Positions 7,860 to 17,516 are shown, counted from the first letter of the stretch. The stretch is DNA of 64,000 nt from CAWJAP01 sp963834365 (GCA_963834365.1 CAWIBS010000041.1:248001-312000); one strand, 5' to 3'. A program made the numbers and translations. The notes: generated by a model not told the origin, from the letters alone.

Positions 7860-10055
7860 ATGATGAGCAGCTTCGTGCGGCAGGTCGCGGTACTCGCGCT
7901 GTCTTTCAGCGCCATTGGTTCGCAGGGCCAGGAGCTCGCCAGCACCCAGGACGGTCGAATGGCGTCCCCGGGAGATGTCTCCGCCCGGTTCGATCTCGGG
8001 TCGCCCGACGCCGGCCCGTTTCCGTCGGACATCTTCACGGTCCGGGACTTCGGCAACCTGACGGGCCGCCGGCTGGCGTACCCGTTGCCGGACTGCGCGG
8101 CACGGCCCTCCGACTGCGACGACCTCGCGGTCGTCAACACGCTCGACGGGTGGGGGCTGCAGTCGCGCGTGTCGATTCCGTTCAGCGGCGACATCGATCC
8201 GGCTTCGATCTCGAGCGAGTCGGTCTTTGTCGTCCGCCTCGATCATGGCTGGCGCCACAGCCGCGAACGCATCGGCATCAATCAGACGGTGTGGGACGTC
8301 GCCAGCCGCACCCTCCATTTCGAGGTGGATCGGCTGCTCGAGCAGCACACCCGCTACGCGGTGATCGTCACCGACGGCGTTCGCGATACGGAAGGCAGGA
8401 GAGTCAGGAGAGCGGCGGCGTTCGCGCGCTACGACCGCACGGCGCCGCGCTGGTATGCGGCGCTCCTCGACGAGGCGCTCGAGGCGGCCGACGCGGTCGG
8501 CGTCCGCCCGCGCCGCGTCGTCGTCGCCAGCGTGTTCAGCACGCAGACCATCACCGCGGTGATGGAGAGGATTCGGGATGACATCAAGGCGGGAACGCCG
8601 GCGCCTGCCGACTTCATCCTCGGTGACAACGGCGAGCGTACCGTCTTCGCCCGCGCGGATGTCTCGAGCGTGGTGTTCAGGCAGCACACCACCGGAACGC
8701 CGGCGGTCTATACGCCCCTGACGGTCAACCTCGCGCTACTGCAGGCGATCCCCGGAACCGTGGGCACGATCGCCTACGGCCGCTACACCTCGCCCGACTA
8801 CATGGTGCATCCCGGCGAATACATCCCCGCCGTCGGCACGCGGCGCGCCACGCCCCCGGTTCGAGGCAGCACGACCGTCTATTTCACGTTGTACCTGCCG
8901 GCGACGGCAAAGCCGGCTGGCGGCTGGCCGGTGGTGATCGTCGGCGGTGGCGCGAGCGGCAACCAGCACGTCTCGTCCACCATCTTCGCCTCGGTGATGG
9001 CCAGCCATGGCATTGCGACGATCGCGATCAGCCACGTCGGGCAGGGGTTCGGTCCGCTGGGCAGGCTGCTGATCACCAAGACCGACGCGACCGTCCTCGA
9101 CGTGCCAGACGCCGGACGCGGCGTCGATCAGGACGGCGACAACATCTACTCCATGCTCGAGGGCGCAGAGGCCGCGTCGCCGCGCACCTGGACGATATCT
9201 TTCCGGGATTCCCACCGACAGACGGTGATCGATCTGATGCAGCTGGTACGCGTCATCGAGGTCGGGATGGACGTGGACGGCGATGCGGTGGACGACCTCG
9301 ACCCGCAGCGGATCTACTTTCAAGGCAGCTCGGCGGGGCCGCTGCTGGGCACGAGCTTCGTCGCGCTCGACCCGAGCGTCGCCGTCGCCGTCTTCAGCAC
9401 GGCCCCGGGTCTGATCCCCGAGCACGTCCGCTGGCAGCCGGTGCGCCGGGCGGCCATGGGCACGGCGCTGCAGGCCCGGACGCCCTCGCTCATCAACGCG
9501 CCCGGCCTCGTGGCGATCGACGGCGTCCCCACGGCGGCGCCACACTTCGACGAGAACAAACCGCTGCGCGATCAGCCGATCGTGATCAACACCGTGCCCG
9601 GCGCCACCGCCATCCAGCAGGCGATCGAGTTCGCCGAGCTCGGCGCCGAGGCCGGGATCGGCCCCGTGCCGTGGGCCAGGCACCTCCGCGCGGATCCGCT
9701 GCGCGGCAACGATCCCAAGTCAATCCTGATCCAGATAGCGCTCGGCGACCAGCAGGCAGTCAACCCGGGCACGAGTGCGATCGTGCGCGAGGGCGGCCTG
9801 GAGGCCTACACGACCCTGTACCGGCACGACCTGGCGTTCGCGTCCGACGCCACGATCCCGAAGAACCCTCATCTGTTCGCGGGGATGCCGACGAGCCCGA
9901 ATGCAACGGTCAGGGCGATCGCGCTCGGCGCGCAGCAGCAGATGGCCGCGTTCTTCGCCTCGCACGGGGCGACGACGATCCACCCGACGCCGGCGCAGTT
10001 CTTCGAGGTGCCGATTGCCGGGCCGCTCCCCGAGCTGCTGAACTTCATCAGGTGA
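7860..10055 (+). CDS. Secreted lipase/esterase-like alpha/beta hydrolase with virulence-factor-lipase-type N-terminal domain
   Basis: 731 residues. I chose the ATG at 7860 because GAGGAG precedes it and a clear signal peptide follows (QVAVLALSFSAIGSQGQ). Residues ~35-200 carry DCAARPSDCDDLAVVNTLDG, characteristic of the N-terminal domain of Pla-1/VolA-type extracellular lipases. The hydrolase part has an oxyanion-type strand (VVIVGGGASGNQH) and the nucleophile elbow QGSSAGP with Ser491. The family hydrolyses lipids or lysophospholipids outside the cell. It lies 124 bp after the kinase, with its own start signals, so it is probably a separate transcript. Confidence 0.85.
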   Translation: MMSSFVRQVAVLALSFSAIGSQGQELASTQDGRMASPGDVSARFDLGSPDAGPFPSDIFTVRDFGNLTGRRLAYPLPDCAARPSDCDDLAVVNTLDGWGLQSRVSIPFSGDIDPASISSESVFVVRLDHGWRHSRERIGINQTVWDVASRTLHFEVDRLLEQHTRYAVIVTDGVRDTEGRRVRRAAAFARYDRTAPRWYAALLDEALEAADAVGVRPRRVVVASVFSTQTITAVMERIRDDIKAGTPAPADFILGDNGERTVFARADVSSVVFRQHTTGTPAVYTPLTVNLALLQAIPGTVGTIAYGRYTSPDYMVHPGEYIPAVGTRRATPPVRGSTTVYFTLYLPATAKPAGGWPVVIVGGGASGNQHVSSTIFASVMASHGIATIAISHVGQGFGPLGRLLITKTDATVLDVPDAGRGVDQDGDNIYSMLEGAEAASPRTWTISFRDSHRQTVIDLMQLVRVIEVGMDVDGDAVDDLDPQRIYFQGSSAGPLLGTSFVALDPSVAVAVFSTAPGLIPEHVRWQPVRRAAMGTALQARTPSLINAPGLVAIDGVPTAAPHFDENKPLRDQPIVINTVPGATAIQQAIEFAELGAEAGIGPVPWARHLRADPLRGNDPKSILIQIALGDQQAVNPGTSAIVREGGLEAYTTLYRHDLAFASDATIPKNPHLFAGMPTSPNATVRAIALGAQQQMAAFFASHGATTIHPTPAQFFEVPIAGPLPELLNFIR

Positions 10056-10065
10056 CGCGGGCACA

Positions 10066-10095
10066 CTTCGTACCTCGTACTCGTACTTCGTACCT
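10066..10095. repeat. TACTTCG/TACCTCG heptamer-type repeat
   Basis: A short run of near-heptamers (CTTCGTACCTCGTACTCG followed by TACTTCGTACC) between two convergent genes. The same words form a long inverted repeat at 20863-20947. Only one arm is present here. Confidence 0.6.
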
Positions 10096-10105
10096 TCCTG
10101 AGCTT

Positions 10106-12745
10106 TCAGTAGGGCCCGACCGCGCGGATCACCGAGCCCGCGAAGCGCGGTCCCTTGATGTGCCGCACGACGGCATCCTGTATCGCTCGATCGCGATCGA
10201 GGCCCCCGTGCGTCGTCGCGACCGTCAGGCGATCGCCAGGCCGGAACGCGGCACCCGGCGAGGCGAGCCGGCGGATCGAGGCGCCCCATTCGTGGCCGAC
10301 CACCGCCGGCACGAGGTGCTTCTCCATCCCGAGGATGGCGGCGTCGGCCTCGGCTTCGAACGCTCGCGACACGAGGTAGAGGAGCGAGTGCCCGTACGGC
10401 GGGCATGACGGGTCGCCACGCTCTGCGGCGTCGGTCAGATGGGCGACCAGGACGCGCACCTGATCGCGCCGCAGCATCGGAGCGAGCTGCACATCGAACA
10501 GGTTCACCCGCACCGCCGGCCCGAGCAGGCTGAGGCTGGCGACGGCAAACCCGGCGCGGCGGGCGCGCGGGGCCAGCCAGGTATGCACGATGGCCCCGGC
10601 CGAGTGCCCGATGAGATGCAGGCGAATCGCCGGCAGCCGGGCGCGGCGGCCCCGCTCCTTGAACAGGCGGAACAGCTTGATGACGCCCGACGCCGATGTG
10701 CTCGAGATGTCCGAGGCGTTGCCGGTCATCGCGCGCCACAGCGCATGGCCCGGGCGGCGTGTCAGTCCCTCGATGCGTTCGTTGCGCCAGTCGGCGAGCG
10801 ACTGCGTGAAGCGGTCCCACCAGTCCGTGCCCAGGCGCCCTTCCTCGTCGCGGAGCGCGCCCTCGACCAGGTTGAAGACGCTCGTCAGCGGGGCGGTCTC
10901 CCACATGAGGAACACGGGGAAAATCCGGTTCGAGTAGAGCAGCGGGATCCACGCTCGCGCGGTCTCGGCCGCATCGGCCTCGCCGACCAGCCCGCCATGC
11001 GCATAGATCGCCACGTCGAGGGTGTCGCGCTTCCGGATCGACCAGCGCTCGCAGGCCGTCCGCAGGTGTTCGTCGAGCAGCAGCCGGAGATCGTCTTCGT
11101 TGGTGCGGAACTGACCCCGATCGCTCAGCCGGCCGCCGTCCTGCAGGTCGACGACGAACGGAGCGATCTCGTGCGCGGCCAGCGTCGCGCTGCTCGACAC
11201 GACGACGCGATCCGAGGACCGGCCCGATGGAAGGGTCTCGAGGCGCAGCGTCGCGGCGCGCGCGACGTGCTGGTGTTCGGTCGTGACGACGCCGAGCTGC
11301 ACGACCCAGCAGTCCATCGCGTTCTGGCGCCAGTCGGCGTAGCTCAGAATCGCGAATCCGCCGCGTCCCCAGCTCGTGCCCCACGAGTTCTGGACGATGA
11401 AGCCCTTCTCCGTGTAGCCGACGATGGCAAACGCGTGTCCGCCATCCTCGAGGCCCTGCCGGCAGTCGATGAGCGGCAGGTCGTCGGGCGACACCGGCGG
11501 GGTCGAGGCGGCCTCACCGTGCAGCGCGTCCCAGCCGCCGTGGGTCATCGCGCTCGCGTAGACCACCCCGGCCTCGCTGAGCGCGATGTGCATGTCGCCG
11601 ATCGCGTCGGGCTTGATGCGGTAGTAGGTTCCGAGCGGCCGCTTGACGGCGTCGTGCCACCAGTCGTCATCGGGACGGCTCGCGGCCTTCGGCATCTTCA
11701 GCGCCTTCCATAGCCGCGCGGCGCTGGCGCCGTGTCGTGACCAGCCCTTGAGCGCGCCCCGCAGCGACGATCCCTCGTCGGCCTCATCGTCCTGCCATTC
11801 GTCGTACCGGCGGGCCATGTCGTACAGCATGAAGCCCGAAATGGGCTCGACGGGACGACGGCCGCGATCGAGCAGGTACTCGATGACGGTGGCCAGCGCG
11901 AACCCCGTGCAGGCATTCGTGTCGCCCTGGTGCGTCACCGGCCTGGCATCGTGCGGCAGCACGACCGGCAGCGGCGCCACGGCGACGTCGGGCCGATAGA
12001 GCCAGTCGCGGAGATCGACCGGATCGGGCTTGACGGATCGGCGGAACGGCTGCCGCCTCACGGTCGGCGTGCTGGCGAAGAGCGGCCGGCCGAGAGGCGG
12101 GCGCGACGCGGCTGCCGGTACGCGACGGCGCCGTGGCGGGGTGAGGCCGGCACGACCGGCCGGCGCACGCGAAGCCGCGAACGCCGCATAGGCGGCCGCG
12201 AGCTTCGTATCGTATTTGTTCTTCGCGAATGCCGGCCCGTTGTAGGCGCGCGCGAACGCGGCCCAGTCGTGGGCGCGCAAGGCCACGAGGAACAGGTCGC
12301 GGGCGATGAATCGGGCGAAGCTTTCGAGCTGCCCCTCGGCGCCGGATCGCTGCGCGGCGACGAAGGGCTCGACGTCGGAGAACCCGCACAGCGCGTGGTT
12401 GAACCCCATCACCTGGAACGCGCCCCAGCTCGCGGACTGGAGCGCGGCCATGCGATCGAGCTCGCAGGCGCGCGTCAGCCGCGCCCACTCGCCAGTCGCC
12501 GTCCCCGCGTAGTGCTCGCGCGTCCACTTCGGGAAGCTCAGTGTGGGGTGGCTGGCGGCGAAGCGGCCCTGCGTCAGCCGGTGGAACGCGTGTCCCTCGA
12601 AGAGGACTTTCGGCAGGTCGGACGGCGGGGGCAGAAAGCCGCTGCCCGACGACTCGACCTGCGCCACGGCGCGCAGGGCCGCCTCTTCCACCTTCAGCGC
12701 GTCGGCAAGCGAGCGCCAGGCCTCGGGCGCAACGTCACGCGTCAT
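10106..12745 (-). CDS. Three-domain enzyme: N-acetylmuramidase + papain-like cysteine protease + alpha/beta serine hydrolase
   Basis: 879 residues, no signal peptide. Domain 1 (~10-190) matches the N-acetylmuramidase family DUF3380 (PF11860 type): AVAQVESSGSGF with the likely catalytic Glu, VLFEGHAFHRLT, SASWGAFQVMGFN and FARAYNGPAF. Domain 2 (~240-510) is a C1 papain-like protease: the oxyanion Gln and nucleophile in HQGDTNACTGFA (Cys279), His437 in GGHAFAIVGY and Asn in NSWGTSWGRGGF. Domain 3 (~570-860) has LHLIGHSAGA (Ser715), the elbow of an alpha/beta hydrolase, with possible Asp/His partners later. All three catalytic sets look intact. A cytoplasmic protein that combines wall, protein and ester cleavage resembles a polymorphic effector or lysis factor, but no secretion genes or immunity gene are beside it. 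Confidence 0.88.
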   Translation of the reverse strand: MTRDVAPEAWRSLADALKVEEAALRAVAQVESSGSGFLPPPSDLPKVLFEGHAFHRLTQGRFAASHPTLSFPKWTREHYAGTATGEWARLTRACELDRMAALQSASWGAFQVMGFNHALCGFSDVEPFVAAQRSGAEGQLESFARFIARDLFLVALRAHDWAAFARAYNGPAFAKNKYDTKLAAAYAAFAASRAPAGRAGLTPPRRRRVPAAASRPPLGRPLFASTPTVRRQPFRRSVKPDPVDLRDWLYRPDVAVAPLPVVLPHDARPVTHQGDTNACTGFALATVIEYLLDRGRRPVEPISGFMLYDMARRYDEWQDDEADEGSSLRGALKGWSRHGASAARLWKALKMPKAASRPDDDWWHDAVKRPLGTYYRIKPDAIGDMHIALSEAGVVYASAMTHGGWDALHGEAASTPPVSPDDLPLIDCRQGLEDGGHAFAIVGYTEKGFIVQNSWGTSWGRGGFAILSYADWRQNAMDCWVVQLGVVTTEHQHVARAATLRLETLPSGRSSDRVVVSSSATLAAHEIAPFVVDLQDGGRLSDRGQFRTNEDDLRLLLDEHLRTACERWSIRKRDTLDVAIYAHGGLVGEADAAETARAWIPLLYSNRIFPVFLMWETAPLTSVFNLVEGALRDEEGRLGTDWWDRFTQSLADWRNERIEGLTRRPGHALWRAMTGNASDISSTSASGVIKLFRLFKERGRRARLPAIRLHLIGHSAGAIVHTWLAPRARRAGFAVASLSLLGPAVRVNLFDVQLAPMLRRDQVRVLVAHLTDAAERGDPSCPPYGHSLLYLVSRAFEAEADAAILGMEKHLVPAVVGHEWGASIRRLASPGAAFRPGDRLTVATTHGGLDRDRAIQDAVVRHIKGPRFAGSVIRAVGPY

Positions 12746-12861
12746 ACGGACCCTCCACCGTTCAAGAACGGACAGCCCTCGGGGCGCGAACAGGCGACCT
12801 GCAGGAGCCGTTCGTCCGCGCGCGTTGTGCCGCGAACACGAAATGGCCGATTGGCAAGAGG
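12746..12861. promoter_or_regulatory. Divergent intergenic region between the three-domain enzyme and the metallophosphoesterase
   Basis: 116 bp separate two divergently read genes, so both promoters must lie here or inside the flanking genes. I see no convincing sigma-70 boxes by eye. GGAGGGT next to the minus-strand start is a good ribosome site. Confidence 0.4.
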
Positions 12862-13797
12862 ATGACTCGTACGCTTCCGACAGCGCTCCTGGCGCTTCTG
12901 CTCATGAGCGCGCTGTCGGCGGCGGTCTGTTCCAAGTCGCCGACAGGGCCGACCCCTCCGCCCGTAGCCACGACGGGCCCGTCGAGCGGCGGCGCTCCCC
13001 CCGTACAGGCGCCCCCCGAGACGCTGGTCGGCGCAGGCGACATCGCCGTCTGCGGCTCGCCGGGCAGCGAAGAGACCGCACGGCTGCTCGACGGGATGCC
13101 AGGCACCATCTTCACGACCGGCGATCACGCATACATGTCGGGCAGCGATCGGGAATTCCAGGAGTGCTACGGACCGACGTGGGGCCGTCACCGTCAGCGC
13201 ACGCGCCCGTCGCCCGGAAACCACGAGTACGAGTCGCCCGGCGCCGCGCCGTATTTCGGCTACTTCGGCCTGCAGGCAGGACCGCCGGGGCTCGGCTACT
13301 ACGCGTATCGCCTCGGCGCCTGGGAAGTGTTCTCGCTCAACAGCACCGTGGACACGAGCGAAGCGTCCGCCCAGTATCAGTGGCTCGCTGCCGAGCTTGC
13401 GCGACGACCCGCGCGGTGCAGTCTCGCTTACTGGCACCACCCGGTCGTCAACGAGGGTCCGCACGGCGATTCGCGCCACATGCTGGCCATCTGGCGGCTC
13501 CTCCACCAGCACGGCGTGGACGTCGTCCTCGGGGGCCACGACCACAACTACCAGCGCTTTGCCGCACTCGACGGCGACCTCCGGCGCGATCCGCAGCGCG
13601 GGATGCGACAGTTCATCGTCGGGACGGGCGGCGCCACCGTCTACGCGTTCACGCGCGGCAGCCAGCTCGTTGAAGCCCGCGGCGGAGCGTGGGGCGTGCT
13701 GAAGCTCACGCTCGCGGCCGAGAGCTACATGTGGGAATTCGTGTCCGTTCCGGGACAGGCGTTTCACGATGCCGGACAGGACGTCTGTCACGCGTAG
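12862..13797 (+). CDS. Exported calcineurin-like metallophosphoesterase
   Basis: 311 residues. The N-terminus (TRTLPTALLALLLMSALSAA, then VC) is a signal peptide or a weak lipobox, followed by a Pro-rich linker to residue ~50. The metal-binding set of calcineurin-like phosphoesterases is complete: GAGDIAVCG, TTGDHAYMSG, SPGNHEYES, AYWHHPVV and GGHDHNYQR. This set binds two metal ions and hydrolyses phosphate mono- or diesters, and resembles purple acid phosphatases. ATG 12862 was chosen because it begins the hydrophobic signal. It is likely periplasmic or surface-bound and may serve in phosphate scavenging. Confidence 0.88.
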   Translation: MTRTLPTALLALLLMSALSAAVCSKSPTGPTPPPVATTGPSSGGAPPVQAPPETLVGAGDIAVCGSPGSEETARLLDGMPGTIFTTGDHAYMSGSDREFQECYGPTWGRHRQRTRPSPGNHEYESPGAAPYFGYFGLQAGPPGLGYYAYRLGAWEVFSLNSTVDTSEASAQYQWLAAELARRPARCSLAYWHHPVVNEGPHGDSRHMLAIWRLLHQHGVDVVLGGHDHNYQRFAALDGDLRRDPQRGMRQFIVGTGGATVYAFTRGSQLVEARGGAWGVLKLTLAAESYMWEFVSVPGQAFHDAGQDVCHA

Positions 13798-14104
13798 GCC
13801 GAGATTCACGGCTCAGAATGCACACGCCCCACTCCAGGCACCGTCAATTCTGTCATTACGATCAGATCTGTATTCCTGCGGATCGCATTTCCTGAAGCGC
13901 GATCCAAAACATCCACAGAAGTCATGTGTTGCAGCCCATCCATGAGGTGCGCTGTGAACTCGCGCGTCACGGCCTCCGTCATCTGAAGCAATCACATTTG
14001 TCCTTTCAAAGGAACGCCCGGTCGAACCTCACATACGTCTAAGGACATAGGCGCGTCACAGGCGGTGGTCCTGCTCTTGCAGCCGGCCGCGCACGGAGGC
14101 ATCC
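13798..14104. other. 307-bp intergenic region, lower GC, no confident gene
   Basis: This gap is visibly richer in A+T (around 13840-14000) than the flanks. A minus-strand reading frame of 61 codons (13806-13991) exists but starts at TTG without a ribosome site and matches nothing I know. AGCCGGCCGCGCACGGAGGC just before 14105 supplies the ribosome site of the next gene. A promoter for the DUF4956-porin-CotH run is likely here. Confidence 0.4.
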
Positions 14105-14839
14105 ATGACGTCGATCGATCGCGGATCGCAACTCGCATGGCTGCTCGGCGCCGCGTGCGCCCTCGCCGCAGCGCTGGCTATGGTCGGCCACGCGGCGTGG
14201 GTGGACACACCCGCCGGCAGCGTGCTCAAGCTCGCGAGCGCGGCGGCCCTCGGGCTCATCCTGACCGGGATTCAGCGATACACGCGCGAGGACCGCATCG
14301 CCCCCACCTCGATGGACCAGGCCCAGGTCCTGCTCGCCGTCGCGGGCGCGCTGATCATGCTCATCATCGGGGATTCACTCGCGCGGGCGTTCGGCGTCGC
14401 CGGCGCCGCCAGCATCGTGCGGTTCCGGACACCGGTCGAGGATCCCCGTGACGTCACCGTGCTCTTTCTATTGATGGGATTGGGCATGGCCTGCGGCCTC
14501 GGGGCGCTGCAGGTCGCCGGCCTCGGGACCGTCTTCCTCGCCGTCTTCCTCCTGCTGCTCACGCGCATGAACGCCGGCGCCGAGCGCTGCATGAAAGTGG
14601 CGCTCGTGGCACAGGGCTCGACTTTCCCGCGCCAGCACGTGGAACAGGTGTTTGCGCGCCATCACGTCGCGCTGGAGCCGCTCGAGCTCACGACCGGCGA
14701 TGCCGCCATGATGCGATATCGCGCGCGCGTGTCGCCGCAGGCGTCCCTGGAGGACCTGAGCGCGCAGCTGTTGAACGGCGGGAGCATGGGGATCAAGCAG
14801 GTCACCTGGGAAGCCTCCAGAAAAAACGCATGGCCTTGA
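14105..14839 (+). CDS. DUF4956 membrane protein
   Basis: 244 residues with ACGGAGGC upstream. Several TM helices occupy residues ~10-160. The signature GAASIVRFRTPVEDPRD followed by FLLMGLGMACGLGALQVAG is the hallmark of DUF4956. The C-terminal ~80 residues form a soluble alpha/beta domain with a Cys and Met-rich turn. In other bacteria this family sits beside VTC-type polyphosphate polymerase domains and CotH proteins. Here the VTC gene is absent and the next two genes are a phosphate-type porin and CotH. The gene overlaps the porin start by 10 bp, so they are coupled. Confidence 0.85.
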   Translation: MTSIDRGSQLAWLLGAACALAAALAMVGHAAWVDTPAGSVLKLASAAALGLILTGIQRYTREDRIAPTSMDQAQVLLAVAGALIMLIIGDSLARAFGVAGAASIVRFRTPVEDPRDVTVLFLLMGLGMACGLGALQVAGLGTVFLAVFLLLLTRMNAGAERCMKVALVAQGSTFPRQHVEQVFARHHVALEPLELTTGDAAMMRYRARVSPQASLEDLSAQLLNGGSMGIKQVTWEASRKNAWP

Positions 14840-16122
14840 CCTCGACTCGCCGGCGCGCGGTGCGCGCGTGCGCGGCCGGCCTCGTCGCCGGCCTGGCGCT
14901 CGCGAGTCCCGTGCGCGCACTCGCACAGGCGAGCGACGAGCCGACGGCGAACGAGGACCATCCGCGCCGGGTCCGCTTCGTGTTCGACGATCGCCCGGCG
15001 ATCGAGATCGACGAGTCGATTCGCGTCGAGCTCGGCCTGCGCCTCGACGCGGCCGTTCGCCTCGACGATCCTCCCGCGGGCGACGAGCGATTCGGCTGGA
15101 CGGGACGACGTGCCGAGATCGCCGGCCGCGTCACCGATCGCATCGCCTTCGAAGTGTCTCGCGATCTCGGCGGCGACGAGCAGTGGCGCGATGTGTTCGC
15201 GGACGTCAAGGCGGCGAGCGCCGTCTCGTTCCGCGGCGGCCGATTCAAGGTCCCGTTCAGCGACGAGCGCCTGCGCGGTCTCGGCAGCATCGACTTCGTC
15301 GAGCGATCCTACGCGGCCGAGCAGCTCGCGCCAGGCCGGCGCAACGGCGCCATGGGGCACGGCGAGACGTGGAAGAACCGGCTGGACTACGCGGTCGGCG
15401 TCTTCCAGAGCGGCGACGACGAGACGCTCGACGACGATCCGATCCAGCGCGGGCGCGATCGTCCGCTGCTGGCTGCCACACGTGTGACGATCAGACCCTT
15501 CGCGGCGCTGCCCGAAGCAAACGCGCTGCGGACGCTCCGTCTGGGCGTCGCCGGATTTCGCGACTCGGTCCTGCCGGGCCTGGCGACGCTGGGCGTCTCG
15601 ACGCGCGACGGCGGCGAGTCGATGTTCAGTCCGGTCTACGTCAACGGTCCACGCAGCGGTGTCGGCACCGAGCTGCGGTGGACGCCGGCGGCGCGGCTGC
15701 GCATCTACGGCGAGTGGATGCAGGTCCGGACCTCGCGGCACGCACAGGCCCTCGACGGCGGCGATCTGCCGGCGCTCGTCGGGCAGGGCTGGTACGCGAG
15801 CGCCATCTATCGGGTCGCGCAGTCGCGCGGGAGCGGTGGGGGGATCACGCGGTGGCTGTTCCGCGAGCTCGAGGTCGGCGGCCGTTTCGAGGGCATCCGC
15901 TTCGGCACCGGGCCGGGGACGGTGGACGTGATCCATCCGCGCACGGCGGTCGTGCCGTGGCACTCGCTGCACGCGCTGACGCTCGGCGCGACCTGGCGGT
16001 TGAACCGCTACAGCCGCATCCAGATCAACGCCGTCGCCGAGGATCCCGACACGCCGGCCGCGGCGGCTGTTGACAACCATCGGCACTGGAGCAGCACCGT
16101 CAAGCTGCAAGTGCAGTTTTGA
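14830..16122 (+). CDS. Phosphate-selective OprO/OprP-like outer-membrane porin
   Basis: 430 residues. The signal peptide runs through ~residue 34 (AGLVAGLALASPVRALAQA). The barrel region shows alternating strands with LRLDAAVRLDD, IAFEVSRDLGGDEQWRDVFA, FRGGRFKVPFSDE and a C-terminal strand ending in WSSTVKLQVQF, with the terminal Phe recognised by the BAM machinery. The GRFKVPF segment and the overall length fit the OprO/OprP family, whose trimers take up phosphate or polyphosphate. It overlaps the upstream DUF4956 gene and lies 9 bp from CotH. Confidence 0.88.
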   Translation: MALTSTRRRAVRACAAGLVAGLALASPVRALAQASDEPTANEDHPRRVRFVFDDRPAIEIDESIRVELGLRLDAAVRLDDPPAGDERFGWTGRRAEIAGRVTDRIAFEVSRDLGGDEQWRDVFADVKAASAVSFRGGRFKVPFSDERLRGLGSIDFVERSYAAEQLAPGRRNGAMGHGETWKNRLDYAVGVFQSGDDETLDDDPIQRGRDRPLLAATRVTIRPFAALPEANALRTLRLGVAGFRDSVLPGLATLGVSTRDGGESMFSPVYVNGPRSGVGTELRWTPAARLRIYGEWMQVRTSRHAQALDGGDLPALVGQGWYASAIYRVAQSRGSGGGITRWLFRELEVGGRFEGIRFGTGPGTVDVIHPRTAVVPWHSLHALTLGATWRLNRYSRIQINAVAEDPDTPAAAAVDNHRHWSSTVKLQVQF

Positions 16123-16131
16123 GGGTCGGTC

Positions 16132-17516
16132 ATGTCGGCGCCCATTCGACACCTTGCCATCGCGACCACGCTGGTGCTCTCGGCGCTGCTGGCCACCCGG
16201 GCCGACGCGCAGGAGCACCGGCCAGCTGTTCGACGCGACCGTCCTGCACGAGCTGCACCTGACGCTTCACAGCGATGACTGGACGCGGCTCCGCGACGGG
16301 TATCTCGAGAACACCTACTATCCGGCCGACGTGACCTGGAACGGCGTCCACGTCCGCAACGCCGGCATCCGCTCGCGCGGCAACGCCAGCCGCAACATGC
16401 GTAAGCCGGGCCTCCGCGTCGACCTCGATCGCTACGTGAGCGACCAGCGCTTCCTCGGGCTCAAATCGTTCGTGCTCGACAACCTTGTTCAGGACGCGTC
16501 CGGCCTCAGGGAGCGCCTCGCGATGCGGATGTTCGAGCGCATGGGCCTGCCGGCGCCGCGCGAGGCGCACGCGCGGCTGCACGTCAACGGCACCTACGTC
16601 GGCACCTACACGATCGTCGAATCGATCGACAAGGACTTCATCACACGCGTCTATGCGGGCCGTGAAGAAGCCACCGGCCGGCGAGAGCGCGACGGCCTCC
16701 TCCTCGACTACCGCTGGAACTTCCCCTACTACTTCACCGACCTCGGCGCCGGACTCGACCCGTACATGCCGCTCTTCGAGCCCCAGACGCATGAATCGGC
16801 ATCACCGGAGTGGCTCTACGCGCCGATCCGCGACCTGTGCCGGCTGATCGGGGAGACGTCCGACGAGGACTTCACGGAGCGTCGTCGGCGCGCTGCTCGA
16901 TCTGGAGGAGTGGATCCGCTACGTGGCCGTCGAGACGTTCGTCGCCGAACACGACGGCATGCTCGGCTTCGCCGGCATGAACAACTTCTATCTGTATCGC
17001 TTCGAGGGAAGCACCCTGTCCCAGGTCATTCCGTGGGACAAGGATCAGTCGTTCCGCAGCGCGTCGTTCGGCATCTGGCCGGCGTACGAGCCGAACGCCC
17101 TGATGGAGCGCGCGATGCGCGTCCCCGAGCTGCGCAATCTGTATCTGCGCACGCTGACGGAAGCCGCCGACCTCGCGGCGAGCCGCGACGAGGGCGACGA
17201 TCGCGGCTGGCTCGAACGTGAACTGGACCAGGCGTTCCGGCAGGTGCGGGACGCCATGGCCTCGGACGCGTCGAAGCCGCAGTCGAACGACGAGTTCCTC
17301 GCCGACGTCGAGCATCTCCGTCGATTCGCGCGGACACGAAGCGCCTTCGTCCGCTGCGAGGTCGGCAACGCGCGCAGCGCCGGCGACCCGCAGCCGTGCA
17401 CGGTTGAGGAGAGTGGAGGCAACGGAGGAGACGGAGGGAACGGTTTTAACACGGAGCAACGGAGAAACGGAGGCGAACGAAGAAATCCTGATTCAAACCA
17501 AGATCCATACAAATAG
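16132..17516 (+). CDS. CotH-family secreted protein kinase-like protein (two frameshifts)
   Basis: ATG 16132 gives a signal peptide (HLAIATTLVLSALLATRADA). The frame then breaks at 16213-16220 and again at 16876-16883. Both breaks are repaired by restoring GC at GAGC, giving ~460 residues. The middle frame has the CotH features IRSRGNASRN, KPGLRVDLDRY and LDNLVQDASGLRERLA. The last frame has VAVETFVAEHDG, NFYLYR and IPWDKDQSF, the metal-binding acidic pair. CotH proteins are atypical kinases that phosphorylate secreted proteins. The last ~30 residues (GNGGDGGNGF onward) are encoded by an inverted-repeat arm, so the original C-terminus probably lay before it. It is third in a run with DUF4956 and the porin. 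Confidence 0.85.

Noticed and set aside
13806..13991. 61-codon minus-strand ORF in the 13.8 kb gap
   Set aside because: TTG start, no ribosome site, no recognisable motif.
16876..16883. Programmed ribosomal frameshifting in CotH and other broken genes
   Set aside because: No slippery heptamer or conserved structure, and the same GC-loss signature occurs in unrelated genes, pointing to sequence error.
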